Of a stretch of DNA of 64,000 nt, positions 35,671-45,085 are shown piece by piece (positions within the stretch are counted from its first letter, which is position 1; every line of letters begins with the position of its first letter). Source of the stretch: CAZOAR01 sp964577985 (lineage in GTDB: Bacteria > Gemmatimonadota > CAZMKB01 > CAZNLH01); NCBI GenBank assembly GCA_964577985.1, contig CAZOAR010000009.1, positions 3,878-67,877 on the forward strand, written 5' to 3'. The notes under the pieces are model-generated. The model searched no databases. It saw only the letters and a list, made by a program, of their open reading frames with translations, and was not told where the DNA came from. Position numbers and translations under genes: made by a program.

Positions 35671-38113
35671 AGTTTGCCAGCTTCTCTTCTACGCCGCCTA
35701 TCCGGGCCGGGAGGAGAATCGTGAACGTGGTGCCCTCGCCTTCCTTGCTCTCGACCCCTATCTCCCCGCCATGGGCTTCGACTATTTTCTTGACGATCGC
35801 AAGACCCAGCCCTGCGCCTTTGTATTTCCTGGTAGCGGATCCATCGACCTGATAAAAGCGGTCAAAAATCTTGTCCAGCTTTGATGCCGGAATACCTACG
35901 CCCGTGTCCGAGACCTTCAATTCGATTCTCTCATCGCCCTGCTCCCTGAGGCACAGATCTATCCTTCCACCCTCCGGCGTAAACTTTATTGAGTTCCTCA
36001 ATAGATTGGTCACGAGCTGCATGAGGCGATGAGAATCACCGTGGATCTGAAGTTTACCGCACTCGAGTCGTTTCGTTATGGTAATGTTCTTCTCCTGGCC
36101 GGACGGATACGTCTCTACAAGGCTGTTGTTCACGAGGCTCTCCGGATTGACGAGGGCAAATTGAAATCTCATCTTGCCGGATTCCATCTTCGTCAGGTCG
36201 AGAAGATCGTCTATCAGGGAATTCAATCGCTTGGTACTCTGAAAGATAGACTTGACGATATCCTCCTGAACCGGTGTCAGGTCCCCGATTTTCTTCAGAA
36301 GCAGCACCTCTGAATTGACCATGATGGGCGCCAGGGGGGTCCTCAACTCATGCGTGACATTCTGGAGAAACTCCGCCTTTAGTTTGTCGACCTCTCTGAG
36401 GTCCGAGTTCGCCCTCTCGAGGTCCCGGTTGGAGACCTCCAGCATCTTCTTTGCCTCCTCGAGATTTGTCTTCGACTCCTGGAGTTCGCTGTTGAGAGCT
36501 TCAAGTTTCTCGGTCTTATTCTTGGCATCCTCGAACAGCCTCTGGTTGTCAATGACCACTGCCACCTGATTGGCGAAGATCTCCAGCATCTGGACGGTCT
36601 CCATGGGCTGGCCTTCCATATCGGTTGAATCATCCACCAGGAGAAAGCCAACGATCCTGCCGAGGCGAGTCTCGATCGGGACGAAGAGAGCGTGTCCTCT
36701 TTTCTCCGTACTTTCTCTCCGGGCCTGGACGTCGTTACCCTGGATGAGTTTCTTGATCTTGTCGAGTACAAGTTCCTTCCGGTCAACAAGGTAAGAATGG
36801 CTTATCTTGTGCTCATCCTTCATAAGAGCTCTGAATGACTCCCATGAATAAGTAGTGCCGATCAGACGCTTCATAACGCCGCGCTCGTTGTCGGCAAGGG
36901 CCTTGATCTCCACCCTCTTCGTCTCGTTGTTGAGCATGCTCAGCACGACGAGATTGAAGCCCGTCGAGAAACGAATAGACCAGACGATCTCTCTCAAAAG
37001 ATCGTCGAGGAATACCTGAAGACGAAAACTGTTACTCGTCACAAGGATCTGCTTGAGACGCTGAGCCTTCTTCTCCGCCTCGCGCTGCAGCTGGATGTTG
37101 TTCACTCCAAGAGTCAGGTGAGAAGATATCTGCCCGAGGATATTCATCTCCTCCTGCCTGATGGCGCCTGGCGTGCGATTGAATATGTTGAGCGTACCCA
37201 TGACCTTGTCGCGCAGGATCAGTGGCTGTATCAGATATGATCGTATTCCCTGTTCGTAGAGCTCCCTGTCTTCTCTGAACTCCATTTCACTCGTAAGCTC
37301 CTCCCTCAAGAGAGGTTGCTTGCTTTCTGAGACCCGGCTGTATATGGAACTGGCATCCAGTTCCACGGCCACGTGCTGAACGGACTCACCGCTGAGACTG
37401 TCCCACAGGTACCCGGACGCTATTGCCTCGCTCTTGTCGAGGAAAAGAATAGAGGTCGTGTCGCTTTCCATTACCTCTCCGATTATCCGCACGAGCCCCT
37501 TAAATCTGGCGGGCGTATCGTCTCCCGAGTTCAACAGCCTTGTGATAACGCCAAATGCCGCGAGCACTCGGTCTTTCCTTGAGAGTTTATCCCTGAGAGA
37601 GTTCGTCTGGTTCATGTCGCGCAGAACCAGCTGGACCAGCTTTAGCCTCCCGGATCCGTTCGGGACGGGAGTGGAGCTGGCGGACACGGGCAGGACGGTT
37701 CCATCCTTCTTCCTCAATCCGAGGAGTTCGGTGTCGACCGTCTCGCCGTTGAGAATCCGTCTGAGAGAATCTCCCGCCTGCAGATCTTCCCCCGTGACGA
37801 TCCAGTCACTGAGATTCGACTGGGGAATATCCCGTCTGCCGGCGTCCACTGTCCTGAGAAAACTGGCGTTACTCAAGACCACTCTTTCATCATCGCGGGA
37901 GAAGATAAGGACTGATTCGTGGCCACCGTTGAGCAGACAGTCATACTTTTCCTTGAGGGCGTCGAGCTTCGCCCCACCGCCTCCGCGTATGCGGCTGACA
38001 AGGTACCTGCCCAGGACCCCCATCATCATCCCCAGAAGGAGAAAAATGCCCGGGATAAGAAAGATATTGCCTTTCAGAAACTGTTCCATTGAGGGCGATG
38101 TCCATTCCATCAT
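35660..38113 (-). CDS. Sensor histidine kinase with PAS and GAF domains
   Basis: About 817 residues from the ATG at 38113, which follows the ABC-gene stop and a GGAGGGG; a frame to 38158 would overlap that gene. One N-terminal membrane span (FLIPGIFLLLGMMMGVLG), a PAS domain (about 60-175), two GAF-like domains (about 185-500), a coiled coil, then HisKA with the phosphoacceptor in FLQNVTHELRTPLAP near residue 580 and HATPase motifs LVTNLLRNSIKFTPEGG, VSDTGVGIP and GAGLGLAIVKKI. No receiver gene is adjacent. The gene is transcribed with the NEW3 protein and ABC ATPase. Confidence 0.92.
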   Translation of the reverse strand: MMEWTSPSMEQFLKGNIFLIPGIFLLLGMMMGVLGRYLVSRIRGGGGAKLDALKEKYDCLLNGGHESVLIFSRDDERVVLSNASFLRTVDAGRRDIPQSNLSDWIVTGEDLQAGDSLRRILNGETVDTELLGLRKKDGTVLPVSASSTPVPNGSGRLKLVQLVLRDMNQTNSLRDKLSRKDRVLAAFGVITRLLNSGDDTPARFKGLVRIIGEVMESDTTSILFLDKSEAIASGYLWDSLSGESVQHVAVELDASSIYSRVSESKQPLLREELTSEMEFREDRELYEQGIRSYLIQPLILRDKVMGTLNIFNRTPGAIRQEEMNILGQISSHLTLGVNNIQLQREAEKKAQRLKQILVTSNSFRLQVFLDDLLREIVWSIRFSTGFNLVVLSMLNNETKRVEIKALADNERGVMKRLIGTTYSWESFRALMKDEHKISHSYLVDRKELVLDKIKKLIQGNDVQARRESTEKRGHALFVPIETRLGRIVGFLLVDDSTDMEGQPMETVQMLEIFANQVAVVIDNQRLFEDAKNKTEKLEALNSELQESKTNLEEAKKMLEVSNRDLERANSDLREVDKLKAEFLQNVTHELRTPLAPIMVNSEVLLLKKIGDLTPVQEDIVKSIFQSTKRLNSLIDDLLDLTKMESGKMRFQFALVNPESLVNNSLVETYPSGQEKNITITKRLECGKLQIHGDSHRLMQLVTNLLRNSIKFTPEGGRIDLCLREQGDERIELKVSDTGVGIPASKLDKIFDRFYQVDGSATRKYKGAGLGLAIVKKIVEAHGGEIGVESKEGEGTTFTILLPARIGGVEEKLANFIG

Positions 38114-38114
38114 C

Positions 38115-38882
38115 TCAAAGCCCCTCCCCCGCGGGTTGAATCGTTGTATCCCCATCACGCATGCAATCGAGATAAATCTTCTCGAGATCTTCCTTCTTCA
38201 GCAATTCCCTGTCCATTATGGACACCATCCTGCCTTCCCTCATGATTCCCACCCTGTCTGCTATTTCGCGCGCGCGAAATATGTCGTGTGTCGACATGAA
38301 GATGGCCTTTCCATTGTCGCGGAACTCCCTCAGAAGGCCAAGCAACTCGGCTACAGCCTTGGGATCGAGGCCGGTGGTCGGTTCGTCGAGCAGTATCACC
38401 GGGGCGTTCTTCACCATCGCGATGGCTATTCCGAGTTTCTGCACCATACCCTTGGAGAAGTTTCTCACCCTCTGGTCGATTGTTGAATCCTTGAGTCCCA
38501 CCCTGCCGAATACTTCTATCACCACTTCCCGGGGAAGAATCTCTACTCCTCCGAGCCGGGCGAAATAGGATATGTTCTGCATGGCGGTAAAATTATCGTA
38601 CAGGGAAACGCGTTCCGAAACAAACGAAACATAGCGTTTCGCCTCAAGGGGTTCTTTAGCAACATCTATGCCGTTAATACGCGCAATTCCCGACGTCGGG
38701 TCTATGAAGTTGAGGAAGAGGTTTATCGTCGTGGTCTTGCCGGCTCCGTTAGCGCCCAGAAGACAGAAGATCTCTCCACTCCTGACTTCCAGGTCGAGGC
38801 CGTCCAGCGCGAGAAGGCCATCTTCATATCGTTTTGACAGGCTCGAAGCCTCCAGCAGTACTCTGCCTCCCGTATCCTTCAC
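38115..38882 (-). CDS. ABC transporter ATP-binding protein
   Basis: 255 residues with Walker A GANGAGKTT, signature NFSKGMVQKLG, Walker B VILLDEPTTGLDP and the switch His in FMSTHDI. The closest class is the ABC-2 export type (antibiotic, Na+ or gliding-related exporters). One nucleotide separates it from the NEW3 membrane protein upstream, and the kinase start follows its stop. No ABC-2 permease is found nearby, so the membrane partner is missing from the window or is the NEW3 protein itself. Confidence 0.93.
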   Translation of the reverse strand: MKDTGGRVLLEASSLSKRYEDGLLALDGLDLEVRSGEIFCLLGANGAGKTTTINLFLNFIDPTSGIARINGIDVAKEPLEAKRYVSFVSERVSLYDNFTAMQNISYFARLGGVEILPREVVIEVFGRVGLKDSTIDQRVRNFSKGMVQKLGIAIAMVKNAPVILLDEPTTGLDPKAVAELLGLLREFRDNGKAIFMSTHDIFRAREIADRVGIMREGRMVSIMDRELLKKEDLEKIYLDCMRDGDTTIQPAGEGL

Positions 38883-38883
38883 T

Positions 38884-40389
38884 CTATCTCCTGCTCAATT
38901 TGACGCCAAAGATTACCATGATAAGCACCACACCTACAATAGACAGTCCAAGCGCGATATTACCGAAGAGGCTCGTCTCAGGCTTGATGTGGATCCGCAC
39001 GCGTTTGTCCTCCGTCTCCACGGGACGATTACTGCTCATCGCGTTGGTCTTGATTTTCGCTTCGTAGTCCCCCATACCGAGATCGGCGGGGGGAAAAAAA
39101 GAGATTCGCACCTCATGTTCTTTACCGGGATCGAGCATCTCTATCAGGTCAGGCGAGACAGAAGATCTCCAGTCGTACGGGAGGTCCGTTTCTATAGTGA
39201 TATTGACCAGTCGCCTTGTGCCGGTGTTGCGCACGACTACCCCCATGGCAACCACCTCTCCCGGGTTGATCTCATGATAGAGATTCAGAGCCTTCACCTC
39301 TATCTCGCCGACGCCCCTGGGAATAAGTTCGAGCTGCACCCATCCGAGAGCCAATTCCTGGACCACTCCGGGCTCCAGGAACAGTCTGCCATCTGAATCT
39401 TTCAGGTCATCAACGTCGCCATCGTTTCCTACGAGCACGAAGAACTTCAGCGGCTGGTCTATTCGCACTTCCTTGTCCGATCTCTCCGTAAGATACAGTT
39501 TCAGGAAGAGGTCCTGCGTGGTTTTCCCCTCGGTGAACTTGATCTGCGTCAGTTTGGCGCCGGTATTCGGATCGAGAAACTCATGGTTGATCTGACGCGG
39601 CAGGTTGGCGACCCACAGCTTGAATACGTTGTTCTCCGCGGTGAATCTCTCGAGGTTCAAGTCATATGTGGCTGATTTGCCGAGGTCCGCCTCCTGGGAG
39701 AATTTTGAAGATACAACGGAGACGATGTTGGCGCTGGAGTCTTTCTGGAGATATACCTTCTTGTCAATCACTCGATCGGCAAAACTCACCGAAACAACGA
39801 CCTCATCCACGTCCCTGAGAAGACCAAAATCGATCGTCTCCGAGCTGTCGCCTTTCAACATCGGGATGAGCACTTCATAAGGCTGGCTGATAATCGTATC
39901 TCCCAGCTTGAGAGATACAAAAACATTCTTGAGGTTCCTCCACTGCAGCTCGTCAAAAATATCATCCTTGTCAGGAGTCGGTAGAAAATCCATATCGATG
40001 GTTTCACCCGAGGTATTCTTTATCGTCAGCCTCACGCGCCTCTCTCCATCCGGACTCTGATATTTTGTGGCCTCCTCCACCATTACATGGGGCTGTTCAT
40101 AAAGCAGGTCCAGGAGGGCACTTGTATAGTTTATGTCCGATGTCTTGTAGTCCGCTTCTGTCTCGTTGAATTCTTCCCTGGAGATGAGGTCCTTCTCGAA
40201 GAGTCTCTTTGCCCTCTCGTATCCAGCTTTCTTCTCCTCCAGCTGGTAATAGGCCTTCTTCACCTCGAGTATCTTGAACCGGACCTCTTCCGGCTGACCA
40301 GACTCCTGAGATGACAGGGATGAAGGATAAGATACCGCAAACAGTATGATTGAGGAGAAGATTATCGCGAGATCCCTGTATGTAACCAA
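38884..40389 (-). CDS. Exported NEW3-domain protein with C-terminal membrane anchor
   Basis: About 501 residues from a TTG start with GAGGTGA upstream. A signal peptide (IIFSSIILFAVSYPSSLSS) precedes a short coiled segment (KKAYYQLEEKKAGYERAKRLF), beta-rich domains, and an alpha-galactosidase-NEW3-like domain near residues 370-465 (GEVVAMGVVVRNTGTRRLVNITIETDLP). A single span (LGLSIVGVVLIMVIFGVKL) and two Arg end the protein. NEW3 proteins often stand beside ABC-2 exporters, as here. Export substrate unknown. Confidence 0.75.
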   Translation of the reverse strand: MVTYRDLAIIFSSIILFAVSYPSSLSSQESGQPEEVRFKILEVKKAYYQLEEKKAGYERAKRLFEKDLISREEFNETEADYKTSDINYTSALLDLLYEQPHVMVEEATKYQSPDGERRVRLTIKNTSGETIDMDFLPTPDKDDIFDELQWRNLKNVFVSLKLGDTIISQPYEVLIPMLKGDSSETIDFGLLRDVDEVVVSVSFADRVIDKKVYLQKDSSANIVSVVSSKFSQEADLGKSATYDLNLERFTAENNVFKLWVANLPRQINHEFLDPNTGAKLTQIKFTEGKTTQDLFLKLYLTERSDKEVRIDQPLKFFVLVGNDGDVDDLKDSDGRLFLEPGVVQELALGWVQLELIPRGVGEIEVKALNLYHEINPGEVVAMGVVVRNTGTRRLVNITIETDLPYDWRSSVSPDLIEMLDPGKEHEVRISFFPPADLGMGDYEAKIKTNAMSSNRPVETEDKRVRIHIKPETSLFGNIALGLSIVGVVLIMVIFGVKLSRR

Positions 40390-40445
40390 TGTCCTCACCT
40401 CGAAGCGCAGCAGGATCAAAAGGAAGATCGCCGACCGGGCTATTA

Positions 40446-40474
40446 ATAATAACTGGAATCTTTCGGTTTGGCAA
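40446..40474 (-). promoter_or_regulatory. Predicted promoter for the NEW3-ABC-kinase operon
   Basis: TTGCCA (40469-40474), 17 bp spacer, TATTAT (40446-40451) on the minus strand. Confidence 0.5.
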
Positions 40475-40578
40475 AGAATTGTTCGCTGCCATCTGTGCCG
40501 GAACGTCGATAATGATGAGTCCCGCCACTGGAGAGAATTGGACGAGCGCTGGAAGACGAGCTGAAACAGCGGGGTTGT

Positions 40579-41436
40579 TCAGTTGACGAAGGACCTCAGG
40601 GCGCGGGACCGTGAAACATGTCGCAGACGTGTAATAGCTTTCTCCTTGATCTGCCGGACTCTTTCTCTCGTTATTCCCATCATTCCTCCTATCTCCTCGA
40701 GAGTCATCGGCGTCCTGTCGGCAAGGCCGAAATACATCTGGAGTATCTCTGACTCACGCTCCTTGAGAGTCGACAGCGAGTCCTCTATGGTCTCGGCCAG
40801 TGCTCTGCAGAAAGCCTGTTCCTGCGGAGATGCCTGGCCCGCATCGGGGATATGGTCTACAAGTCTGCCATCTTCTCCGGGGGCTATCGGGGCATCGAGA
40901 GATCGGAACGACTGAGATATGCGTAACGCGTGTCTGATGTCTCCGACACTAAGATCCATCCCGTCCGCGATCTCTTCTTCAGTGGGCTCTCTGCCGAGTT
41001 CCTGCACGAGAAGACTGGATTTCTTTGCCATATTGTAGAGGATTCCCGCCCGATTGAGTGGGATCCGAATAGTGCGAGACTGCTCGGCGAGAGCCTGGAG
41101 GATAGCCTGTCTGATCCACCAGACTGCGTAGGAAATAAACTTCGTTCCTTTCGTTTCATCAAACTTATGTGCGGCCCGGAGCAGGCCAAGGTTTCCTTCG
41201 TTGATGAGGTCGAGGAGGGAGACTCCCTGGTTGGCGTATTTCTTCGCGACACTAACGACAAATCTGAGATTCGACCGAGCCAGTTTTTCCAGGGCCTTCT
41301 GGTCCCCGTATCTTATCCTGACAGCCAGTTCCCCCTCTTCGTCTCTATCGAGGAGTGGAAACCTGCTTATCTCTTTCAGATATAAATCAAGGGCGCCACA
41401 GCCGTGCAGCCCCCGGCCTTTCTCTTCCGCTTTCAT
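40579..41436 (-). CDS. RNA polymerase sigma factor, sigma-70 family (RpoD/RpoS group)
   Basis: About 285 residues. Region 1.2 (ALDLYLKEISRFPLLDRDEE), region 2 (NLRFVVSVAKKYANQGVSLLDLINEGNLGLLRA and TKFISYAVWWIRQAI), region 3 (IRIPLNR...EEEIADGM) and region 4 (LKERESEILQMYFGL, LEEIGGMMGITRERVRQI) are all present. It lacks the long region 1.1 of a housekeeping RpoD, so it may be an alternative group 2 factor or the primary factor of a lineage with a short RpoD. Start ATG at 41436 chosen; a GTG at 41448 is possible. Confidence 0.93.
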   Translation of the reverse strand: MKAEEKGRGLHGCGALDLYLKEISRFPLLDRDEEGELAVRIRYGDQKALEKLARSNLRFVVSVAKKYANQGVSLLDLINEGNLGLLRAAHKFDETKGTKFISYAVWWIRQAILQALAEQSRTIRIPLNRAGILYNMAKKSSLLVQELGREPTEEEIADGMDLSVGDIRHALRISQSFRSLDAPIAPGEDGRLVDHIPDAGQASPQEQAFCRALAETIEDSLSTLKERESEILQMYFGLADRTPMTLEEIGGMMGITRERVRQIKEKAITRLRHVSRSRALRSFVN

Positions 41437-41465
41437 AAGCCGAATCACCTCGCTCCAGGATAAGA

Positions 41466-41494
41466 ATCATACACACCTTTCACGAGTTCGTCTA
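41466..41494 (-). promoter_or_regulatory. Predicted promoter for the sigma factor gene
   Basis: TAGACG (41489-41494), 17 bp spacer, TATGAT (41466-41471) on the minus strand; the leader would be only about 25 nt. Confidence 0.4.
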
Positions 41495-41553
41495 TAACTC
41501 AGCTCACACCGTTTTCCAGGGCTTTTGCTGCCTGCGCTTTAGCGACTGATTAC

Positions 41554-42222
41554 CTATTTGATCAGGTGACCGATCCTGCCGAACCGTGGTGCGAAAACAT
41601 CGTGATCCCACGAAAAATATATAACCAGGGGAGTACCCTTTATCAGTTCTCTATCGACATAACCCCAGAATCTGCTGTCTCTGCTATTGTCGCGATTGTC
41701 GCCAAGGACAAAATACTTGCCGTCCGGGACTACAATCGGCCCGAAGTTGTCTCTCTTCATGGGAAAGTAAGATCCCCGGACCTGCCTGCCGGGATTGCCG
41801 CGAGGATCTCCCAGGATTCTTCGATCAATGTGCTGGACATACGGCTCGGTCTGACTTTCGCCATTAACATACAATATCTTATCTCTCATCTCGACCGTAT
41901 CACCAGCCGCGGCAACACATCTCTTGACAAAATCGAGGCTCTGATCAAGAGGATACTTGAAGACGAGTATATCCCCGCGCTTGGGCTCTCTCAACGATGG
42001 AAGATGCACGTCGATCAAAGGTATCACGGGGCCATAAACCAGTTTGTTTACGAGCAGAAAGTCGCCGATCAGGAGAGTCTTCTCCATGGAGCCGGATGGG
42101 ATCTTGAACGCCTGCACCAGGAAGGTCCTGATGACGAGGAAAAGAACCAGCGCGTAGACCCCCGACTTAACCCATTCACGACCCTCTTTCTTCAACCAGG
42201 CTTGAAACCCTTTTTCTTCCAC
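41554..42222 (-). CDS. lepB: Signal peptidase I
   Basis: 222 residues from a GTG start with AAGGGG 9 nt upstream. One N-terminal span (GVYALVLFLVIRTFLVQAF), catalytic Ser in IPSGSMEKTLLIGD, catalytic Lys in LDFVKRCVAAAGDTVE, and the C-terminal box GDNRDNSRDSRFWG. Removes signal peptides at the outer face of the cytoplasmic membrane. It stands between the sigma factor and the NtrC-type regulator. Confidence 0.97.
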   Translation of the reverse strand: MEEKGFQAWLKKEGREWVKSGVYALVLFLVIRTFLVQAFKIPSGSMEKTLLIGDFLLVNKLVYGPVIPLIDVHLPSLREPKRGDILVFKYPLDQSLDFVKRCVAAAGDTVEMRDKILYVNGESQTEPYVQHIDRRILGDPRGNPGRQVRGSYFPMKRDNFGPIVVPDGKYFVLGDNRDNSRDSRFWGYVDRELIKGTPLVIYFSWDHDVFAPRFGRIGHLIK

Positions 42223-42398
42223 AGTTCTCGACCCCTTATAGATATCGCGTACTCGTTAATCTCCGATAGTGTTCGCCACTTCGGTCACCGTCTCATCCAG
42301 GATAGTCAGTCGCTGTAGGCCTGGCCCCAGCTCATGGGTATCATACCGACAGCGGCTCTACAATGTTCCATGACAAAGACCCCTGCAATCCGGCCGCG

Positions 42399-43769
42399 CT
42401 ATTGTTGTGCCTCCTTTGACAGGCTGTATTTTTCTATCTTCTTATAGAGGTTGCTGCGCTGCATCTCCAGTTTTCTCGCGGTCTCACTTACGTTCCACCG
42501 GTTTTCTTCCAGCTTCGTTTTCAGGAAGGCCTTCTCAGATTTCTCCTTGAATTCCGTGTATGTCCCGGCCGCTTCAAAGACGTCGCGGCCCGGGGCCTGC
42601 CTTTCTCCTTCCGTGAAAGCCTTGACGTCATCAAGGCCTATTACGTCGGATGTCGACAGTATTGCCAGGCGCTCCACCATGTTCTTCAGTTCACGGACAT
42701 TGCCGGGCCATGAAAGTTGCCTCAAATAGTCCACGGCTTCAGCCTCGACGCGTTTGGGCTTGATCCCGTTTTCCAGCGAAAAATCATTGATAAACCTCTC
42801 CACGAGTTGCGGGATATCCCCCCTCCTCTCCCTCAAGGGAGGTATCCTGATGGTGACGACGTTAAGCCTGTAGTACAGGTCTTCTCTGAAAGCACCCCTC
42901 TCTATTTCCTGTTCGAGATCCTTGTTCGTGGCCGAGATCACCCTCACGTCCACATGGATGTCCTCTTTGCCACCGACCCTCTGGATCACACCCTCCTGCA
43001 GGGCTCTCAGGACCTTGGCCTGCGTCTCGAAACTCATATCGCCTATCTCGTCGAGGAAGAGTGTCCCGTTGTCCGCCTGCTGGAACTTTCCGGTCTTTCG
43101 CGAATAAGCGCCGGTAAAGGATCCTTTCTCGTGACCGAACAGCTCGCTCTCCACCAACTCCTTCGGAATCGCGGCGCAGTTGACCTCGACGAAAGGCTTT
43201 CCTCTTTTCCTGCTCCGTTTGTGTATGTGTCTGGCGAGGAGTTCTTTGCCGGTTCCATTCTCTCCCCTTATGAGAACTCGCGCGTTGGAGTTCGCAACCT
43301 TTTCCGCAAGAGAGAGGACTTCCGTCAGTGTTTCGCTTTCGCCGGTCATGCGGTATCGTCTCTCTTCATCCGCCCGGAACGCGCGGTTCTCCAGGAACAG
43401 ATTTCTCGCCTCCATGGCGTTCCGTGCCATAATCAGAATCTGCTCCTGGTCAAGTGGCTTCTCCAGAAAATAGTAGGCGCCGAACTTGATGGCCTCCACC
43501 GCGGTTCGGATCGTTCCATGGCCAGATATCATTATCACGTACGCCTTGCCGTCGATCTTGAGGATCTCCCTCAGGACGTCCATTCCATCCATGCCCGGCA
43601 TCTTTATGTCGAGCAGAACGAGATCCGGATCTTCGCTGCGAAACAGGTCTAGGCCGCCTTTCCCGTTGTCAGCCAGGCAGACCTGGTATCCCTCGTACTC
43701 GAGTATCTTCTTCAGACTCTCCAGTATGCCGGGTTCGTCATCGATGATCAGGATTTTCTCGTTCGCCAT
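42399..43769 (-). CDS. Sigma-54-dependent response regulator (NtrC family)
   Basis: 456 residues. Receiver domain 1-120 with acidic pair IIDDE, phosphoacceptor in LVLLDIKMPG and Lys in FLEKPL. AAA+ domain about 145-380: Walker A IRGENGTGKELLA, the sigma-54 contact loop as GSFTGA, Walker B GTLFLDEIGDM, and Arg fingers in REDLYYRLNVV. The C-terminal Fis-type HTH is NWNVSETARKLEMQRSNLYKKI. No kinase is adjacent; the NtrY-like kinase 6 kb away and the PAS/GAF kinase are candidate partners. Confidence 0.94.
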   Translation of the reverse strand: MANEKILIIDDEPGILESLKKILEYEGYQVCLADNGKGGLDLFRSEDPDLVLLDIKMPGMDGMDVLREILKIDGKAYVIMISGHGTIRTAVEAIKFGAYYFLEKPLDQEQILIMARNAMEARNLFLENRAFRADEERRYRMTGESETLTEVLSLAEKVANSNARVLIRGENGTGKELLARHIHKRSRKRGKPFVEVNCAAIPKELVESELFGHEKGSFTGAYSRKTGKFQQADNGTLFLDEIGDMSFETQAKVLRALQEGVIQRVGGKEDIHVDVRVISATNKDLEQEIERGAFREDLYYRLNVVTIRIPPLRERRGDIPQLVERFINDFSLENGIKPKRVEAEAVDYLRQLSWPGNVRELKNMVERLAILSTSDVIGLDDVKAFTEGERQAPGRDVFEAAGTYTEFKEKSEKAFLKTKLEENRWNVSETARKLEMQRSNLYKKIEKYSLSKEAQQ

Positions 43770-43829
43770 GGTATCGTGCCCCGGAATTGATGATAACGGT
43801 GTAAGCCCGGAGGAGGTTTGAAGTGTTAC

Positions 43830-43858
43830 AATTTAACAAAGCAAATTGATCTTGTCAA
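43830..43858 (-). promoter_or_regulatory. Predicted promoter for the NtrC-type regulator
   Basis: TTGACA (43853-43858), 17 bp spacer, TAAATT (43830-43835) on the minus strand, leader about 55 nt. Confidence 0.6.
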
Positions 43859-43928
43859 AGGCGGAGATCGGATGAGGCAGGCGGCCGTGATTCAGGCCCC
43901 GGCAGCGGATTGCTGTCACTGGCGGATC

Positions 43929-44543
43929 CTATTCGCCCCAGGCAGGGTTGAGAGCAAAAGACGAAACTGTCGCATACTTTGCCCCGGAAGGTCCCAATAC
44001 ACTCTCCATCAACTCTATGGAGTCCACTCGGAACGCCTCGTCCGGCGCATCGACTCTTTCTAGAAGCCTTTCCAGGCGCGCCCCGACCAGAACACCGTTT
44101 CCGGCTCTACCTCCGGCACCTTTTCCTCGTACCCTCCTCATACGGCCTATCGTCATGTGAGGCCTGAATGGTCGTGCGTCCGGCTCGAATCCCAGACGGG
44201 CAAGTCCTTCATCGACATCTCGATGAATCTCCTCGAGATTTGACAACGCACGGTTCCCCCCTACACCAAGCCAGACAACGCGAGGTCTCCTCACGTCGGG
44301 AAAGACGCCCATGCCCACGAGGCGCAGCTCTACAACAGACTTGTCCGCCAGGCACCCGGCCAGGCTGCTGATTACATCCTCCACCTGCGGTGGAGTGACT
44401 TCACCCAGAAATTTCAATGTCAGGTGGATGTTTTCGAGACGTGCCCAGCGGACCCCGTATGCGGATGCACGAAGCTGCTCCACCAGCTTGCTGATTCCGT
44501 GCAGGACATGATCGGGGAGATTGATGGCGACAAAGAGCCTCAT
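43929..44543 (-). CDS. thpR: RNA 2',3'-cyclic phosphodiesterase (2H family, 2'-5' RNA ligase)
   Basis: 204 residues. The two catalytic HxTx motifs are IHLTLKFLGEV and PHMTIGRMRR, the family hallmark, and the start is MRLFVAINLPD as usual for ThpR. Opens 2',3'-cyclic phosphates on RNA. The ATG overlaps the pncC stop (ATGA), placing it at the end of the dnaX operon. Confidence 0.93.
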   Translation of the reverse strand: MRLFVAINLPDHVLHGISKLVEQLRASAYGVRWARLENIHLTLKFLGEVTPPQVEDVISSLAGCLADKSVVELRLVGMGVFPDVRRPRVVWLGVGGNRALSNLEEIHRDVDEGLARLGFEPDARPFRPHMTIGRMRRVRGKGAGGRAGNGVLVGARLERLLERVDAPDEAFRVDSIELMESVLGPSGAKYATVSSFALNPAWGE

Positions 44544-45034
44544 TGATGCGCCTCCAGGAATCGGAGGAACAATTCAATCGCGACAGTCGCCGTCTTTCGC
44601 TTTATCTCACTTCTCGTCCCGCTGAGGAACATATGCCTCACCTCCGGCCCGGAACCCCCGGCCCTGTAAAAGCCAAGGAAGACAGTTCCTACCGGCTTAT
44701 CGGGAGATCCGCCTCCCGGACCGGCGATTCCGGTAACACTGAGGGCAAACTCTGATCCACCGACCTTCGACGCACCTTCCGCCATCTCCCTGGCGGCATC
44801 TTCACTCACGGCTCCATGGCGCGCAAGAGTTACCTCTCGCACGCCAAGCAGTTCCACCTTTGCCTCGTTGGAGTATGCTACAATCCCCGTCTTGAAGAAG
44901 CGTGAAGCGCCGGGAACTTCGGTTATCCTGTGTGCAATCAGCCCACCAGTGCATGACTCCGCCACAGACAGGGTCGTTTTCCGCGATTCCATTTCGCGTT
45001 GCAGTCTCTCGTAGAGAGAAAGATCGTGTTCCAT
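44540..45034 (-). CDS. pncC: Nicotinamide-nucleotide amidohydrolase (CinA C-terminal domain)
   Basis: 164 residues corresponding to the C-terminal half of CinA only. Signature SVAESCTGGLIAHRITEVPGAS, VAYSNEAKVELLGV, SVTGIAGPGGGSPDKPVG. Deamidates NMN to NaMN in pyridine-nucleotide recycling. Common neighbour of pgsA and thpR. Confidence 0.94.
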   Translation of the reverse strand: MEHDLSLYERLQREMESRKTTLSVAESCTGGLIAHRITEVPGASRFFKTGIVAYSNEAKVELLGVREVTLARHGAVSEDAAREMAEGASKVGGSEFALSVTGIAGPGGGSPDKPVGTVFLGFYRAGGSGPEVRHMFLSGTRSEIKRKTATVAIELFLRFLEAHQ

Positions 45035-45085
45035 TTATCCCGCCGCAGGAAAGGACGTGAGATATCGGCCCCAAAAGGCGACTTT

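Noticed and set aside
42223..42398. Possible structured RNA between lepB and the NtrC-type regulator
   Set aside because: No recognised riboswitch or small-RNA core could be identified by eye.
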